NCBI GenBank assembly: GCA_002342585.1
Contig: DDQG01000030.1
Span: forward strand, 1 to 64,000
Direction of reading: 5' to 3'
DNA length: 64,000 nucleotides
DNA from: Prevotellaceae bacterium UBA2448
GTDB lineage: Bacteria; Bacteroidota; Bacteroidia; Bacteroidales; Bacteroidaceae
Shown: piece by piece, positions 43,011-51,437 of the stretch
Position numbering within the stretch: the first letter of the stretch is position 1
How the letters are laid out: the number at the start of each line of letters is the position of its first letter
Made by a program: the position numbers and the translations under genes
Notes under the pieces: model-generated
Told to the model about the DNA's origin: nothing
Seen by the model: only the letters and a program-made list of their open reading frames with translations
The model's database searches: none

Positions 43011-43901
43011 TTAGCGAGTGCCAAAATATTCAGTGTCGGCAAGTTTCATAAGGTATTGACCGTATTGGTTCTTAATCATCGGTTGTGCCAGTTCACGGAG
43101 TTTCTCGGTAGAAATCCACCCTTTCAGATATGCTATACCTTCAAGACAGGCAATTTTGAGTCCTGTACGTTTTTCGAGTACTTCGATAAAGGTACTTGCT
43201 TCGGAAAGAGAATCGTGAGTACCTGTGTCGAGCCAGGCAAAACCGCGACCAAGAAGTTGTACTTTGAGATTATGTTCGTTGAGGAATTCCTGATTTACTG
43301 TGGTAATCTCCAATTCGCCGCGGGCACTTGGTTTGATGTGCTTAGCTATCTCAACTACTTTATTGGGATAGAAATAGAGTCCCACAACAGCATAGTTGGA
43401 CTTCGGCTTGAGTGGTTTTTCTTCGATAGAAAGACAGTTACCCTCTTTATCGAACTCAGCCACACCATAGCGTTCCGGATCTTGTACCCAATAACCGAAC
43501 ACACTTGCCTTGCCTGCTGAAGCATCCTTCACACACTGCTGAAGCATGCCGGAGAAGCCACGACCGTGGAAGATGTTATCACCAAGAACCAGACACACAT
43601 CATCGTTGCCAATGAATTTCTCACCAATGATGAATGCCTGTGCGAGTCCGTCGGGAGAGGGTTGTTCAGCATATTCAAAATGTACTCCATAATCGCTGCC
43701 GTCACCCAGGAGACGTTTGAATCCAGGCAAGTCATACGGAGTAGATATGATGAGTATCTCCTTGATGCCCGCCAACATAAGCACACTGATGGGGTAATAG
43801 ACCATCGGCTTGTCAAAGATTGGGAGCAGCTGTTTGCTGACCCCTTTCGTTATAGGATAGAGACGAGTGCCTGACCCGCCTGCAAGAACAATGCCCTTCA
43901 T
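43011..43901 (-). CDS. rmlA: Glucose-1-phosphate thymidylyltransferase
   Basis: A 296-residue enzyme making dTDP-glucose, the first step towards dTDP-rhamnose. The signature [20 protein letters not shown] is at residues 8-27; [40 protein letters not shown] and [11 protein letters not shown] follow. Length and ending fit RmlA/RfbA. No rmlB, rmlC or rmlD gene is adjacent, so it is either dispersed or part of another nucleotide-sugar route. Confidence 0.95.
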   Translation of the reverse strand: MKGIVLAGGSGTRLYPITKGVSKQLLPIFDKPMVYYPISVLMLAGIKEILIISTPYDLPGFKRLLGDGSDYGVHFEYAEQPSPDGLAQAFIIGEKFIGNDDVCLVLGDNIFHGRGFSGMLQQCVKDASAGKASVFGYWVQDPERYGVAEFDKEGNCLSIEEKPLKPKSNYAVVGLYFYPNKVVEIAKHIKPSARGELEITTVNQEFLNEHNLKVQLLGRGFAWLDTGTHDSLSEASTFIEVLEKRTGLKIACLEGIAYLKGWISTEKLRELAQPMIKNQYGQYLMKLADTEYFGTR

Positions 43902-43902
43902 T

Positions 43903-43977
43903 TAGTTTACAGTTTAAAGGTTAAAGGTTAGAGGTTAGTGGTTAGAGTCAATAACCTATAACCTATAACCTATAAGG
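43903..43977. repeat. GGTTAAAGGTTAGAGG and AACCTATAACC repeats
   Basis: Six-to-seven base words GGTTAAA, GGTTAGA and four AACCTAT units fill the spacer between the TlpA-like gene and rmlA. Confidence 0.7.
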
Positions 43978-43983
43978 AAGGAA

Positions 43984-44547
43984 TTACTTCTTTGCAGCAG
44001 GTTTTTTGAATGGAGACTTCTTCGGAGCAGGAGTTACCTTTGCTGCAGGAACAGTTTTTGGTGCTTTCTTTGCTGTAGCCATTGCTCCGCTAACAGCCTT
44101 TTCGATTTCTTCGCCACGGAGTCCGCGAGCTACGATGCGACCGTCCGGAGCGAAAAGGATGATTTCTGGAATACCCTTAATGCCATAAGCATCGGAACCA
44201 GCCTTCTGTGCATTCAGCATCTGAGGATAGTTGATACCCAGTTCGGTGATAGCTGTACGAGTGTCGTCCGGTTCGTCCCAAGTAGCAACACCCAGCACTG
44301 TGAAGTGTTCACCCTTGTACTTGTTATATACATTGATGAGGTTAGGAATTTCGCGACGGCAAGGAGGACACCAACTTGCCCAGAAATCTACGAGTACATA
44401 CTTACCCTTACCTACATAGTCGGAGAGTTTGGTTGTCTTGCCATCATAAGTAGCAGAGAAGTCCTTGAACATGTCACCAGCCTGTTGTGCAAAACCAGTT
44501 GAGAAAGAGAATGCCGTAAGGAGGCAAGCCAATAGATACTTTTTCAT
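43984..44547 (-). CDS. TlpA-family thiol:disulfide reductase, secreted
   Basis: A 187-residue protein with signal peptide (MKKYLLACLLTAFSFSTGFA-Q) and a thioredoxin fold with active site WASWCPPC (C60, C63), cis-Pro segment IKGIPEIILF and the TlpA-type start KTTKLSDYVGKGKYVLVDF. After the fold, residues 150-187 are a Lys/Ala/Pro-rich tail (KKAPKTVPAAKVTPAPKKS) that is unusual and may be a flexible linker or cell-envelope contact. It reduces disulfides in the periplasm. The gene appears monocistronic. Confidence 0.9.
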   Translation of the reverse strand: MKKYLLACLLTAFSFSTGFAQQAGDMFKDFSATYDGKTTKLSDYVGKGKYVLVDFWASWCPPCRREIPNLINVYNKYKGEHFTVLGVATWDEPDDTRTAITELGINYPQMLNAQKAGSDAYGIKGIPEIILFAPDGRIVARGLRGEEIEKAVSGAMATAKKAPKTVPAAKVTPAPKKSPFKKPAAKK

Positions 44548-44726
44548 AATATTAAAATGTATAATGTTAAACGATATTTTCTGAAGTTTGTTGCGAAGAT
44601 AGGAGTTTTTGTCCTAATACATTATATTATTTATAGTTTTTTTGAAAAATAGCATGTGTTCACGAACACTTCTCTTGATTTATATCATAAAAACAAAGGA
44701 AAACAAAATGTTTTCGCACACAATTC

Positions 44727-44757
44727 TTGCAGACATACAGAAAACCCCTACCTTTGC
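44727..44757 (+). promoter_or_regulatory. Promoter of candidate small RNA
   Basis: CTTG (44727-44730) and TACCTTTG (44750-44757) with 19 bases between them give a near-consensus Bacteroidota promoter with no reading frame behind it. Confidence 0.6.
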
Positions 44758-44763
44758 ATCGTG

Positions 44764-44825
44764 TTTTTCATAGTATTAGATTTAAGGTTATTAAGGTATG
44801 GGGATACGTCGGTATCCCTTTTTTT
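44764..44825 (+). ncRNA. Candidate 60-nt small RNA with own promoter and terminator
   Basis: A transcript from the promoter at 44727-44757 would start near 44764. It would contain the unstructured stretch AGTATTAGATTTAAGG and end in the hairpin GGGATAC-GTCG-GTATCCC (44801-44818) with a run of seven T (44819-44825). No ORF fits. The unstructured segment looks familiar from intergenic regions of other Bacteroidales, but I cannot name a family. Next gene starts 117 bases further and has its own TAACTTCG box, so this is not simply its leader. Confidence 0.6.
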
Positions 44826-44840
44826 GTGTCCGTATGCGAA

Positions 44841-44880
44841 CTGAAAATTGAAAATTGAAAATTGAAAGTTGAAAATTAGT
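44841..44880. repeat. AAAATTGA tandem repeat
   Basis: Five units of AAAATTG(A) lie between the candidate small RNA and the antiporter promoter. Confidence 0.75.
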
Positions 44881-44941
44881 TTATTGTTTACGAAAAACTT
44901 CGTAACTTCGCAGCCGTTATAGAATTACATATTCATTCACC

Positions 44942-45958
44942 ATGGAATTGTTTCTTGATATAGTTTTTTTTGCAGTCGGTCTTACCCTGATTGTGAAGGG
45001 TGCAGACTGGTTGACAGACGGAGCTGCAAACATAGCCCACCGTTTCGGAATCCCCACCCTAGTTATTGGACTTACCATCGTTGCCATAGGTACTTCGGCA
45101 CCGGAATTTGTAGTCAGTATGCTCGGAGCCATCCACAAGAGTCCGGACATTGCCATCGGAAATGTGGTGGGTAGCAATATCTTCAACATACTCGGAATGA
45201 TTGGTTGCACAGCGATGATCTCCCCTATTCTGCTGACTCGCAACAATGTGTTGCGCGACTTGCCAATCATGACTCTTGCAGTAGGCATGTTGCTCGTGCT
45301 GTTGGCAGACAATCTGTTTGAGGAGGGAGTGTCGAACACCCTGTCTCGTGGCGACGGACTCATCCTCATGGGGCTGTTTCTCATGTTCATGTACTATACT
45401 GTGTGGTTGGCAACGAGAGAAAAGAAGAAAAAACGTTCGCAATGGGAAATTGAGGAGCACGAAGAACTGGAGGAGAAACTGGAGTCGCAGACGAAGAAAC
45501 AAAGTGTATGGTTGTCCGTGCTGTTATTCCTTTTGGGACTGGGATGTCTGATTGGTGGTGGAGAACTTATGGTTGACGGTGCTTCAGGCATAGCTCGTGC
45601 ACTTGGTGTGAGCGACGCCATCATTGCCCTCACCATCGTAAGTATAGGTACTTCGGCACCGGAACTTGCCACGAGTATCACGGCAGCCAGAAAGGGCGAC
45701 AACGCTATGGCTATCGGAAATGTGGTGGGTAGTGTGGTTTTCAATGCTTTGCTTATCCTCGGAGCCTCAGCACTCGTTTTCCCATTGCCGATGAGCGGCA
45801 TAACATACACCGACATGCTGGTGCAGGTTGGCGCTGCCATCTTCTTCTGGATTATATGTTTCAAGGGCAAAAAACGTTATGTCATCACCCGCACAGAAGG
45901 ATTTATTATGATTCTTATGCAAGTAGCATATTATGTGTATCTGGTGGTGAATAAGTGA
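44942..45958 (+). CDS. Calcium/sodium antiporter, CaCA family (YrbG-like)
   Basis: A 338-residue inner-membrane protein with two inverted repeats of five helices. Alpha repeat 1: AIGTSAPEFVVSM and GNVVGSNIFNILG. Alpha repeat 2: SIGTSAPELATSI and GNVVGSVVFNALL. A charged cytoplasmic loop (about 155-190) rich in Glu and Lys separates the halves. Ion-coordinating Glu residues of both GTSAPE motifs are present. It exchanges Ca2+ for Na+ or H+. A -7-like box TAACTTCG at 44902-44909 precedes it. Confidence 0.92.
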   Translation: MELFLDIVFFAVGLTLIVKGADWLTDGAANIAHRFGIPTLVIGLTIVAIGTSAPEFVVSMLGAIHKSPDIAIGNVVGSNIFNILGMIGCTAMISPILLTRNNVLRDLPIMTLAVGMLLVLLADNLFEEGVSNTLSRGDGLILMGLFLMFMYYTVWLATREKKKKRSQWEIEEHEELEEKLESQTKKQSVWLSVLLFLLGLGCLIGGGELMVDGASGIARALGVSDAIIALTIVSIGTSAPELATSITAARKGDNAMAIGNVVGSVVFNALLILGASALVFPLPMSGITYTDMLVQVGAAIFFWIICFKGKKRYVITRTEGFIMILMQVAYYVYLVVNK

Positions 45959-45964
45959 TTTCTT

Positions 45965-46054
45965 AAAGGAGTTAAAGAAGTTAAGGAGTTAAGACGTTTC
46001 TGAAGCGTGAAAGTGATGGAAGATGGAAGATGTATGATGTATGATGTATGATGA
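45965..46054. repeat. AGTTAAAG and ATGTATG word repeats
   Basis: GGAGTTAAAGAAGTTAAGG words (45968-45994) and then GGAAGATGGAAG and four ATGTATG units (46017-46050) fill the spacer and run into the ABC ATPase start codon, so its exact start is uncertain. Confidence 0.7.
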
Positions 46055-46860
46055 AAGAAATGCTTGAAATAAAAAACCTTACCACTGGTTATAAGACGAA
46101 GCACGGGAACGTAGCTGTGTCGAAGGGAATCAGTGCTGTGCTCAGAGCTGACGAACTGACTTGCGTCCTCGGACCGAACGGAGCCGGGAAATCGACTCTG
46201 TTGCGCACACTCTGTGCTTTCCAACCGGCTCTGAGTGGCGAGGTGATGCTGATGGGACGCAACGTAAACAGTTATACTAAGGAGGAATTGTCGAAGTTGA
46301 TAAGTGTGGTGCTTACGGACAACTCCAGCGTAAAGAGCATGTCAGCGTGGGATGTGGTGAGCATGGGCAGAAGTCCCTACACAGGATTCTGGGGCAGGCT
46401 GTCGGCAGCGGACCAGCAGATTGTGAGCGAGAGTTTCCGACTGGTTGGCATAGAATGGTTGCAAGAGAGGTCGATGCAAACTCTCTCCGACGGAGAATGT
46501 CAGAAGGTGATGATAGCTAAGGCACTGGCTCAACAGACACCGGTAATCATCCTCGACGAACCCACAGCTTTCCTGGACTATCCAAGCAAGATTCAGATGA
46601 TGCTGCTTTTACAGAAACTGGCAAAGACACTGCACAAAACAATATTCTTGAGTACTCACGACTTGGAACACGCTCTGCAGATTGCCGACCAATTATGGTT
46701 GCTCGACAAAGAACACGGACTCGCAACGGGTTCACCGGAACAACTCAGCCACGACGGTTCGGTCGAAACTTATTTCAACCGTCCTGGCTTACATTTCGAC
46801 CGCGAAAACTATATTTTCAGAATCGATAAGGCTTTCGAGGCATCAGCCACAGACCAATAA
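46048..46860 (+). CDS. Orphan ABC transporter ATP-binding protein (FecE/BtuD-like)
   Basis: A 270-residue ATPase similar to those of iron-siderophore and cobalamin importers. Walker A GPNGAGKST, Q-loop region with VLTDNSSVKSM (the usual Gln is not obvious), signature LSDGECQKVMIAKAL (D replaces the second G of LSGGE), Walker B VIILDEPTAFLD and switch His in STHDLEHAL. No permease or binding protein is adjacent, so it must pair with subunits encoded elsewhere or be a leftover. ATG at 46048, 46051 or 46060 are all possible. It overlaps the convergent symporter gene by 44 bases. Confidence 0.85.
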   Translation: MMKEMLEIKNLTTGYKTKHGNVAVSKGISAVLRADELTCVLGPNGAGKSTLLRTLCAFQPALSGEVMLMGRNVNSYTKEELSKLISVVLTDNSSVKSMSAWDVVSMGRSPYTGFWGRLSAADQQIVSESFRLVGIEWLQERSMQTLSDGECQKVMIAKALAQQTPVIILDEPTAFLDYPSKIQMMLLLQKLAKTLHKTIFLSTHDLEHALQIADQLWLLDKEHGLATGSPEQLSHDGSVETYFNRPGLHFDRENYIFRIDKAFEASATDQ

Positions 46861-48271
46861 AGGTGAGGAAACCGTTAAACAGCAACATCTCATAGCCGAA
46901 CTTATACGACCACAGTTGCTGACTTAGAAAATCAATCAGAAGACATAGGAGTGGAGACAGAACTGCCACAACGATGACTCCCCTACCCTTTGGCGACCAT
47001 TTCGTAAGCATACCGAAGGCGAAAAGTCCGAGCAACGGACCGTAGGTATAGCTTACAAGGGTGTAGATGAGGTCCATCACGCTGCCGCCTCCAATGGCGT
47101 TGAACAGCAGGGTGAGCAGCAAGAATACTCCCATCATAGTTATGTGAACGCGTTTGCGAACCTTTTCTTTCAGTTGTATCACTTCGAGTTGCAAACGTTG
47201 GTCTTTTTCCATTTCCAACACATCGACACAGAATGATGTGGTAAGGGCGGTCAGGGCACTATCGGCACTGGAGAAGGCACTTGCCACCACTCCGATGGTG
47301 AAGAACAGCAGGGCAGCCTCGCCCATCACGCCTGAGAAGATTACTCCGGAAAGCAGTTCGTCGCCACTGGCAGGCAGGGCAATATCCAGTTTGCCGTAAA
47401 GCATAAGCAGAAGTACTCCGAGCGAGAGGAACAGGAAGTTTACGGGCACGAAGAGAATGCCGTAGGAACACATATTCAGTTGGGCCTTACGCAGGCTGCT
47501 GCAGGTAAGGTTTTTCTGCATCATGTCCTGATCAAGACCCGTCATCACAATCACCACGAACACTCCACTAAGAAACTGTTTCCAGAAATTCTGACGGGAA
47601 ATGAAGTCGTCCCATTCGAATATGCGGCTGTGCGGGTCGTTCATCACTGCAGCAAAAGCCTCCTCAGGATTCATCTCAAGCATACTGCACACACGAAGCA
47701 GAATGAGCATGAGAGCAACGAGGAGCATGAAAGTCTGCACTGCATCGGTCCACACGAGCGAACGGATTCCGCTTCTACGGGTGTAGAGCCAGATGAACAG
47801 AAGTGTCAGTGCAGCAGTAGCAGCATAAGGAACACCGTATTTATCAGCGATACAAACTTGCAGGATGCGGATGACGATATAGAATTTCGCAGCACTGCTA
47901 ACCAGTTTACTGAGAATGAAAAAGGCTGCGCCGGTCTTGTAGCCTGCCCTGCCGAGGCGAACTTCCAGATAGGTATAAATGGAGGTGAGCTTCAGTTTGT
48001 AGTAAAGTGGCAGAAGAACGAAAGCTACGAAAATATAGCCGAAGACGAATCCGATGCACATCTGCAGGTAGGTCATGTCGGTTGTCATCACCCATCCCGG
48101 CACACCGATGAAGGTGAGTCCGCTGATGCTGGCACCAATCATGCCAAATGCCACAAGCCACCAGGGCGACTGACGGTTCCCACGGAAGAAAGCATCGTTA
48201 TCATAACTGCCGGCAGACAGTCGGGAAACTATAATTAGGATGGCGAAATAGCCGAGAAGAATGAGAAGCAT
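46817..48271 (-). CDS. Sodium:solute symporter (SSS family)
   Basis: A 484-residue membrane protein with about 13 helices in the LeuT fold. Recognisable parts: FRGNRQSPWWLVAFGMIGASISGLTFIG in helix 1 (typical SSS unwound segment), YLEVRLG, LVWTDAVQTF and a FSSADSALTALTTSFCVDVL segment that carries the sodium-site Ser/Thr. Substrate (sugar, sialic acid, pantothenate-like) cannot be read. The 3' end overlaps the ABC ATPase gene tail to tail by 44 bases with no terminator between. Confidence 0.9.
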   Translation of the reverse strand: MLLILLGYFAILIIVSRLSAGSYDNDAFFRGNRQSPWWLVAFGMIGASISGLTFIGVPGWVMTTDMTYLQMCIGFVFGYIFVAFVLLPLYYKLKLTSIYTYLEVRLGRAGYKTGAAFFILSKLVSSAAKFYIVIRILQVCIADKYGVPYAATAALTLLFIWLYTRRSGIRSLVWTDAVQTFMLLVALMLILLRVCSMLEMNPEEAFAAVMNDPHSRIFEWDDFISRQNFWKQFLSGVFVVIVMTGLDQDMMQKNLTCSSLRKAQLNMCSYGILFVPVNFLFLSLGVLLLMLYGKLDIALPASGDELLSGVIFSGVMGEAALLFFTIGVVASAFSSADSALTALTTSFCVDVLEMEKDQRLQLEVIQLKEKVRKRVHITMMGVFLLLTLLFNAIGGGSVMDLIYTLVSYTYGPLLGLFAFGMLTKWSPKGRGVIVVAVLSPLLCLLIDFLSQQLWSYKFGYEMLLFNGFLTFIGLWLMPRKPYRF

Positions 48272-48380
48272 AGTTTTAATTCATAATGCATAATTCATAA
48301 TGCATAATTGAAAATTGATAATTGATAATTGGAAATTGGTTTTCGTTTTCGTTATCGTTTTCGCTATCATTTTCGTACGA
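48272..48380. repeat. CATAATTCATAATGCATAATTG, AATTGATAATTG and TTTTCGTTATCG repeats
   Basis: Three unrelated word families occur back to back between the symporter start and the CPBP protease stop. All three recur in other spacers. Confidence 0.75.
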
Positions 48381-48383
48381 AGT

Positions 48384-49115
48384 TTATTCGTCAATTTTTC
48401 GGGTGGCAATGATGCAGATGAGTCCGCAGACAACGATGATGCCGACTTCTGTACCCAGACCGAAGTAGTCGTAGTATTGGATTTTGCCCGATTCGTCAGC
48501 AAGGAAATTCATTTCCGCTACGGCAATCGAGTTGTTTATTATATGTATAATGGATGTGAGCACTACATTGCGCATCCGGTAGTAGATGAGTCCGAAGATG
48601 AGTCCGAGGGCGATGGCGAAAGGAATCTGAATCGGGTTGCCGTGAATAATTCCGAAGAGGAGGGCACTCAACACGATGGCGCTCCACTTATCCACCCCAC
48701 TCCGAAGCAGGTGTCCGAGGATAGCCTCACGGAATACGAGTTCCTCGACGATTGGTCCCACCACAGCAATGGCGACGATGCCCCACCAGTTGTGCGCCAT
48801 GTCCATAAACTGATCAGCCATGATGTCGGGCAGGCGAAGCAGTTCACTGAGCAAATCGACTGCTATGATGCAGGTGAAGGCAGACACTATCGAAGCCTTC
48901 CACCCCATGCGGTTTGGGTGCTGCAACATCTGCCAGCTGAACTGCACCATACCGATTTTCCACAACACAAGAATGGTGAACAGTCCCGACAGCATCACAG
49001 CAATCGACAGTGTCGTTGTGCTCACCCCCACACTTACCAGGAGAATTCCGCTAACCGCCTGCATTGCAGCGAATACGAGCAGTGGCACGAGGGTTCTCAG
49101 ATAAACATTCTTCAT
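48384..49115 (-). CDS. CPBP family intramembrane glutamic endopeptidase
   Basis: A 243-residue protein with seven to eight membrane helices. CPBP (CAAX protease/bacteriocin-processing) motifs are intact: EELVFRE (EExxxR), LFGIIHGN (FxxxH) and IIHIINN (HxxxN). It is an integral membrane protease; in other bacteria relatives process prenylated or peptide substrates. No bacteriocin gene is visible nearby. The spacer to radA (49116-49315) is filled by repeats. Confidence 0.87.
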   Translation of the reverse strand: MKNVYLRTLVPLLVFAAMQAVSGILLVSVGVSTTTLSIAVMLSGLFTILVLWKIGMVQFSWQMLQHPNRMGWKASIVSAFTCIIAVDLLSELLRLPDIMADQFMDMAHNWWGIVAIAVVGPIVEELVFREAILGHLLRSGVDKWSAIVLSALLFGIIHGNPIQIPFAIALGLIFGLIYYRMRNVVLTSIIHIINNSIAVAEMNFLADESGKIQYYDYFGLGTEVGIIVVCGLICIIATRKIDE

Positions 49116-49199
49116 AACCTTATCATTTATGGCGCGAAGTTACGATTTTTGAATTGATAATTGAAATTTACTGTTCAAGAAAAACAACACACCCCGCAA

Positions 49200-49291
49200 G
49201 GTTAACTTTAAACTTTAAACTTTAAAATCAGGCTTGCATGAAAAACTTTAAACTTTAAACTTTAAACTTTAAACTTTATTTCCTACCTTCG
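49200..49291 (+). promoter_or_regulatory. ACTTTAAA repeat array and -7 box before radA
   Basis: AAACTTTAAACTTT units occupy 49206-49226 and 49245-49278, followed by TACCTTCG (49284-49291) as a likely -7 box 24 bases before the ATG. The A/T array sits where the upstream promoter region would be. Confidence 0.55.
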
Positions 49292-49315
49292 TGGCGGAAA
49301 GAGAAAAACAGCAAG

Positions 49316-50692
49316 ATGGCAAAAGAAAAGATTCAATATGTATGTACGTCATGCGGCTACGACAGTCCGAAGTGGATTGGTCGCTGTCCGTCGTGCGGCG
49401 AGTGGAACACCTTCGCAGAACAGCGTGTAGGCGGCAAGCAGGTATATGACAAGCTACTGCAGTTCTCGAGCGGCAGTCCGCAGTCGAGTCCTATCAGGGT
49501 GCGCACAATCGAGAGCACCGAGGAACCTCGCATCAACCTCTGCGACGACGAACTGAACCGCGTGCTTGGCGGCGGACTGGTGCCCGGCTCGCTGGTGTTG
49601 CTTGGCGGCGAACCCGGTATAGGAAAATCCACATTGATTCTGCAGACAGCCCTTGGACTGAAAGACAAGACCGTGCTCTACGTGAGCGGTGAGGAAAGTG
49701 CCCGACAGATAAAGCTGAGAGCCGACCGCATCACGCAGGAGGAAAGCGGAGTGCTGGTGGTGTGCGAGTCGATGATTGAAAACATCTTCAAACACATCGA
49801 AGACAGTCAGCCCGACATCGTAGTGATTGACTCCATACAGACTATGGCAACGCAGGACGTGGAGTCGGCACCGGGCAGCATCAGTCAGATACGCGAGTGT
49901 GCCGCCCTTTTGCTCAAATATGCAAAGGAAACGAACATACCTATCATCATCATCGGACACATCACGAAGGAAGGCACCATAGCCGGTCCGAAGATTCTGG
50001 AACACATGGTCGATACGGTGCTTCAGTTCGAAGGCGACCAGCACTACATGTACCGCATCGTCCGAGCAATCAAGAACCGCTTCGGTTCCACAGCCGAACT
50101 GGGCATCTACGAAATGCGTCAGAACGGCTTGCGACCAGTGAGCAACCCGTCGGAACTCCTGCTGAGCGACGTGGATAACAGCGAGGGACTCTCCGGCGTA
50201 GCAATTGCCAGTGCCATCGAAGGAGTGCGTCCGCTGCTCATCGAAACACAGGCTCTCGTGAGCAGTGCAGCATACGGCAATCCGCAGCGCTCTGCCACAG
50301 GCTTCGACCTCCGACGCCTCAACATGCTTCTTGCTGTTTTGGAGAAAAGGGTTGGTTTCAAACTGATGCAGAAAGATGTCTATCTGAACATCGCAGGCGG
50401 CATCCGCGTCACCGACACAGCCATCGACCTGAGTGTCATCGCAGCCGTTCTGAGCAGCAATGTGGATACGGGCATCGACCGCGACATCTGCATGACGGGC
50501 GAAGTGGGACTCTCCGGCGAAATCCGTCCCGTAAGCCGCATCCTGCAGCGCATTGCCGAGGCAGAAAAACTTGGATTCTCCACCATCATCGTGCCTAATG
50601 CCAACATGCAGGGTTTGGACACAAAGCAGTTCAAAATAAGGATAAAACCCGTCCGCAAGGTGGAAGAAGCACTGCGCGAACTCTTCGGGTAG
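49316..50692 (+). CDS. radA: DNA repair protein RadA (Sms)
   Basis: A 458-residue protein: N-terminal zinc finger C-x2-C ... C-x2-C (CTSCGYDSPKWIGRCPSCG), RecA-like core with GGEPGIGKST (Walker A) and IVVIDSIQT (Walker B), the RadA-specific KNRFGSTAELG motif, and a C-terminal Lon-protease-like domain (about 290-458) with GGIRVTDTAIDLSVIAA. It promotes branch migration during homologous recombination. The long antisense frame over it is a shadow. Confidence 0.97.
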   Translation: MAKEKIQYVCTSCGYDSPKWIGRCPSCGEWNTFAEQRVGGKQVYDKLLQFSSGSPQSSPIRVRTIESTEEPRINLCDDELNRVLGGGLVPGSLVLLGGEPGIGKSTLILQTALGLKDKTVLYVSGEESARQIKLRADRITQEESGVLVVCESMIENIFKHIEDSQPDIVVIDSIQTMATQDVESAPGSISQIRECAALLLKYAKETNIPIIIIGHITKEGTIAGPKILEHMVDTVLQFEGDQHYMYRIVRAIKNRFGSTAELGIYEMRQNGLRPVSNPSELLLSDVDNSEGLSGVAIASAIEGVRPLLIETQALVSSAAYGNPQRSATGFDLRRLNMLLAVLEKRVGFKLMQKDVYLNIAGGIRVTDTAIDLSVIAAVLSSNVDTGIDRDICMTGEVGLSGEIRPVSRILQRIAEAEKLGFSTIIVPNANMQGLDTKQFKIRIKPVRKVEEALRELFG

Positions 50693-50752
50693 GCAAAAAT
50701 GTGCATACAAAACACGGCTGAAAAACATCTAGTTACAAACTTTTTTTTAATG

Positions 50753-50798
50753 TTGTGCAAGAAAATCTTGTAACAATGCACAAGAATTGCTAACTTTG
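50753..50798 (+). promoter_or_regulatory. tetR-fabG promoter with inverted-repeat operator
   Basis: TAACTTTG (50791-50798) is the -7 box. TTGTGCA (50753-50759) and TGCACAA (50777-50783) form an inverted repeat with 17 bases between, covering the -33 region. A second weaker pair GTTACAA (50732-50738) and TTGTAAC (50768-50774) overlaps it. This is a good candidate site for autoregulation by the TetR-type protein. Confidence 0.55.
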
Positions 50799-50834
50799 CA
50801 GCGTATAAATAAAAGAGGGATTTGTTATTGGTAT

Positions 50835-51413
50835 ATGGCTGTATTAAAAACAAAGCAATTACTTGTTGACATCGCAAGACAACTCTTCGCTAAGCAGGGA
50901 TTTGAAAGTACGACGATGAACGACATCGCTGTCACCTCGAAAAAGGGTCGCCGCACGCTCTACACCTATTTCAACAGCAAAGAGGACATCTACTATGCCG
51001 TAATTCAGACCGAGCTGGAACGTCTGTCGGAAAGCATGGAGGAAGTTGCACAGAAAAACATCGCACCAGAAGAAAAACTCGTACAACTCGTCTTCAACCA
51101 CCTCAATGTCATTAAGGAGGCAGTGAACCGAAACGGATTCCTGCGTGCCGAATTCTTCCGCGACGTGTGGAAGGTGGAAGCCGTGAGAAAAGAATTCGAC
51201 AAAAACGAGATAGCCCTCATCCGCCGCATCATGAACGAAGGCAACGACCGCGGTTCGTTCGAGATAAAAAACGTACGACTCATGGCAGAGATATTCCACT
51301 TCTGTCTGAAAGGTTGCGAAGTGCCCTTCATCTACGGACGCTTTGCTGCCAAGAACGAAGAAGAGCTCTACCCTTACGTGCGGAACATGATTCTGAAACA
51401 ACTGAAGAAATAA
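50835..51413 (+). CDS. TetR/AcrR family regulator
   Basis: A 192-residue regulator. The N-terminal HTH (residues 4-50) reads LLVDIARQLFAKQGFESTTM through IAVTSKKGRRTLYTYFNSKEDIY. The C-terminal ligand-binding domain is helical with FLRAEFFRDVWKVEAVR and a hydrophobic CLKGCEVPFIYG segment. It starts at 50835 (MAVLKTK); the longer frame begins inside the promoter. It precedes fabG by 24 bases, so it probably senses an acyl ligand and controls fatty-acid synthesis; that is inference from context. Confidence 0.88.
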   Translation: MAVLKTKQLLVDIARQLFAKQGFESTTMNDIAVTSKKGRRTLYTYFNSKEDIYYAVIQTELERLSESMEEVAQKNIAPEEKLVQLVFNHLNVIKEAVNRNGFLRAEFFRDVWKVEAVRKEFDKNEIALIRRIMNEGNDRGSFEIKNVRLMAEIFHFCLKGCEVPFIYGRFAAKNEEELYPYVRNMILKQLKK

Positions 51414-51437
51414 AATCACAATCTAACAACATAAATT

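Noticed and set aside
49454..50728. 424-codon minus-strand frame opposite radA
   Set aside because: Antisense shadow of a well-identified gene; Cys/His-rich, no family features.
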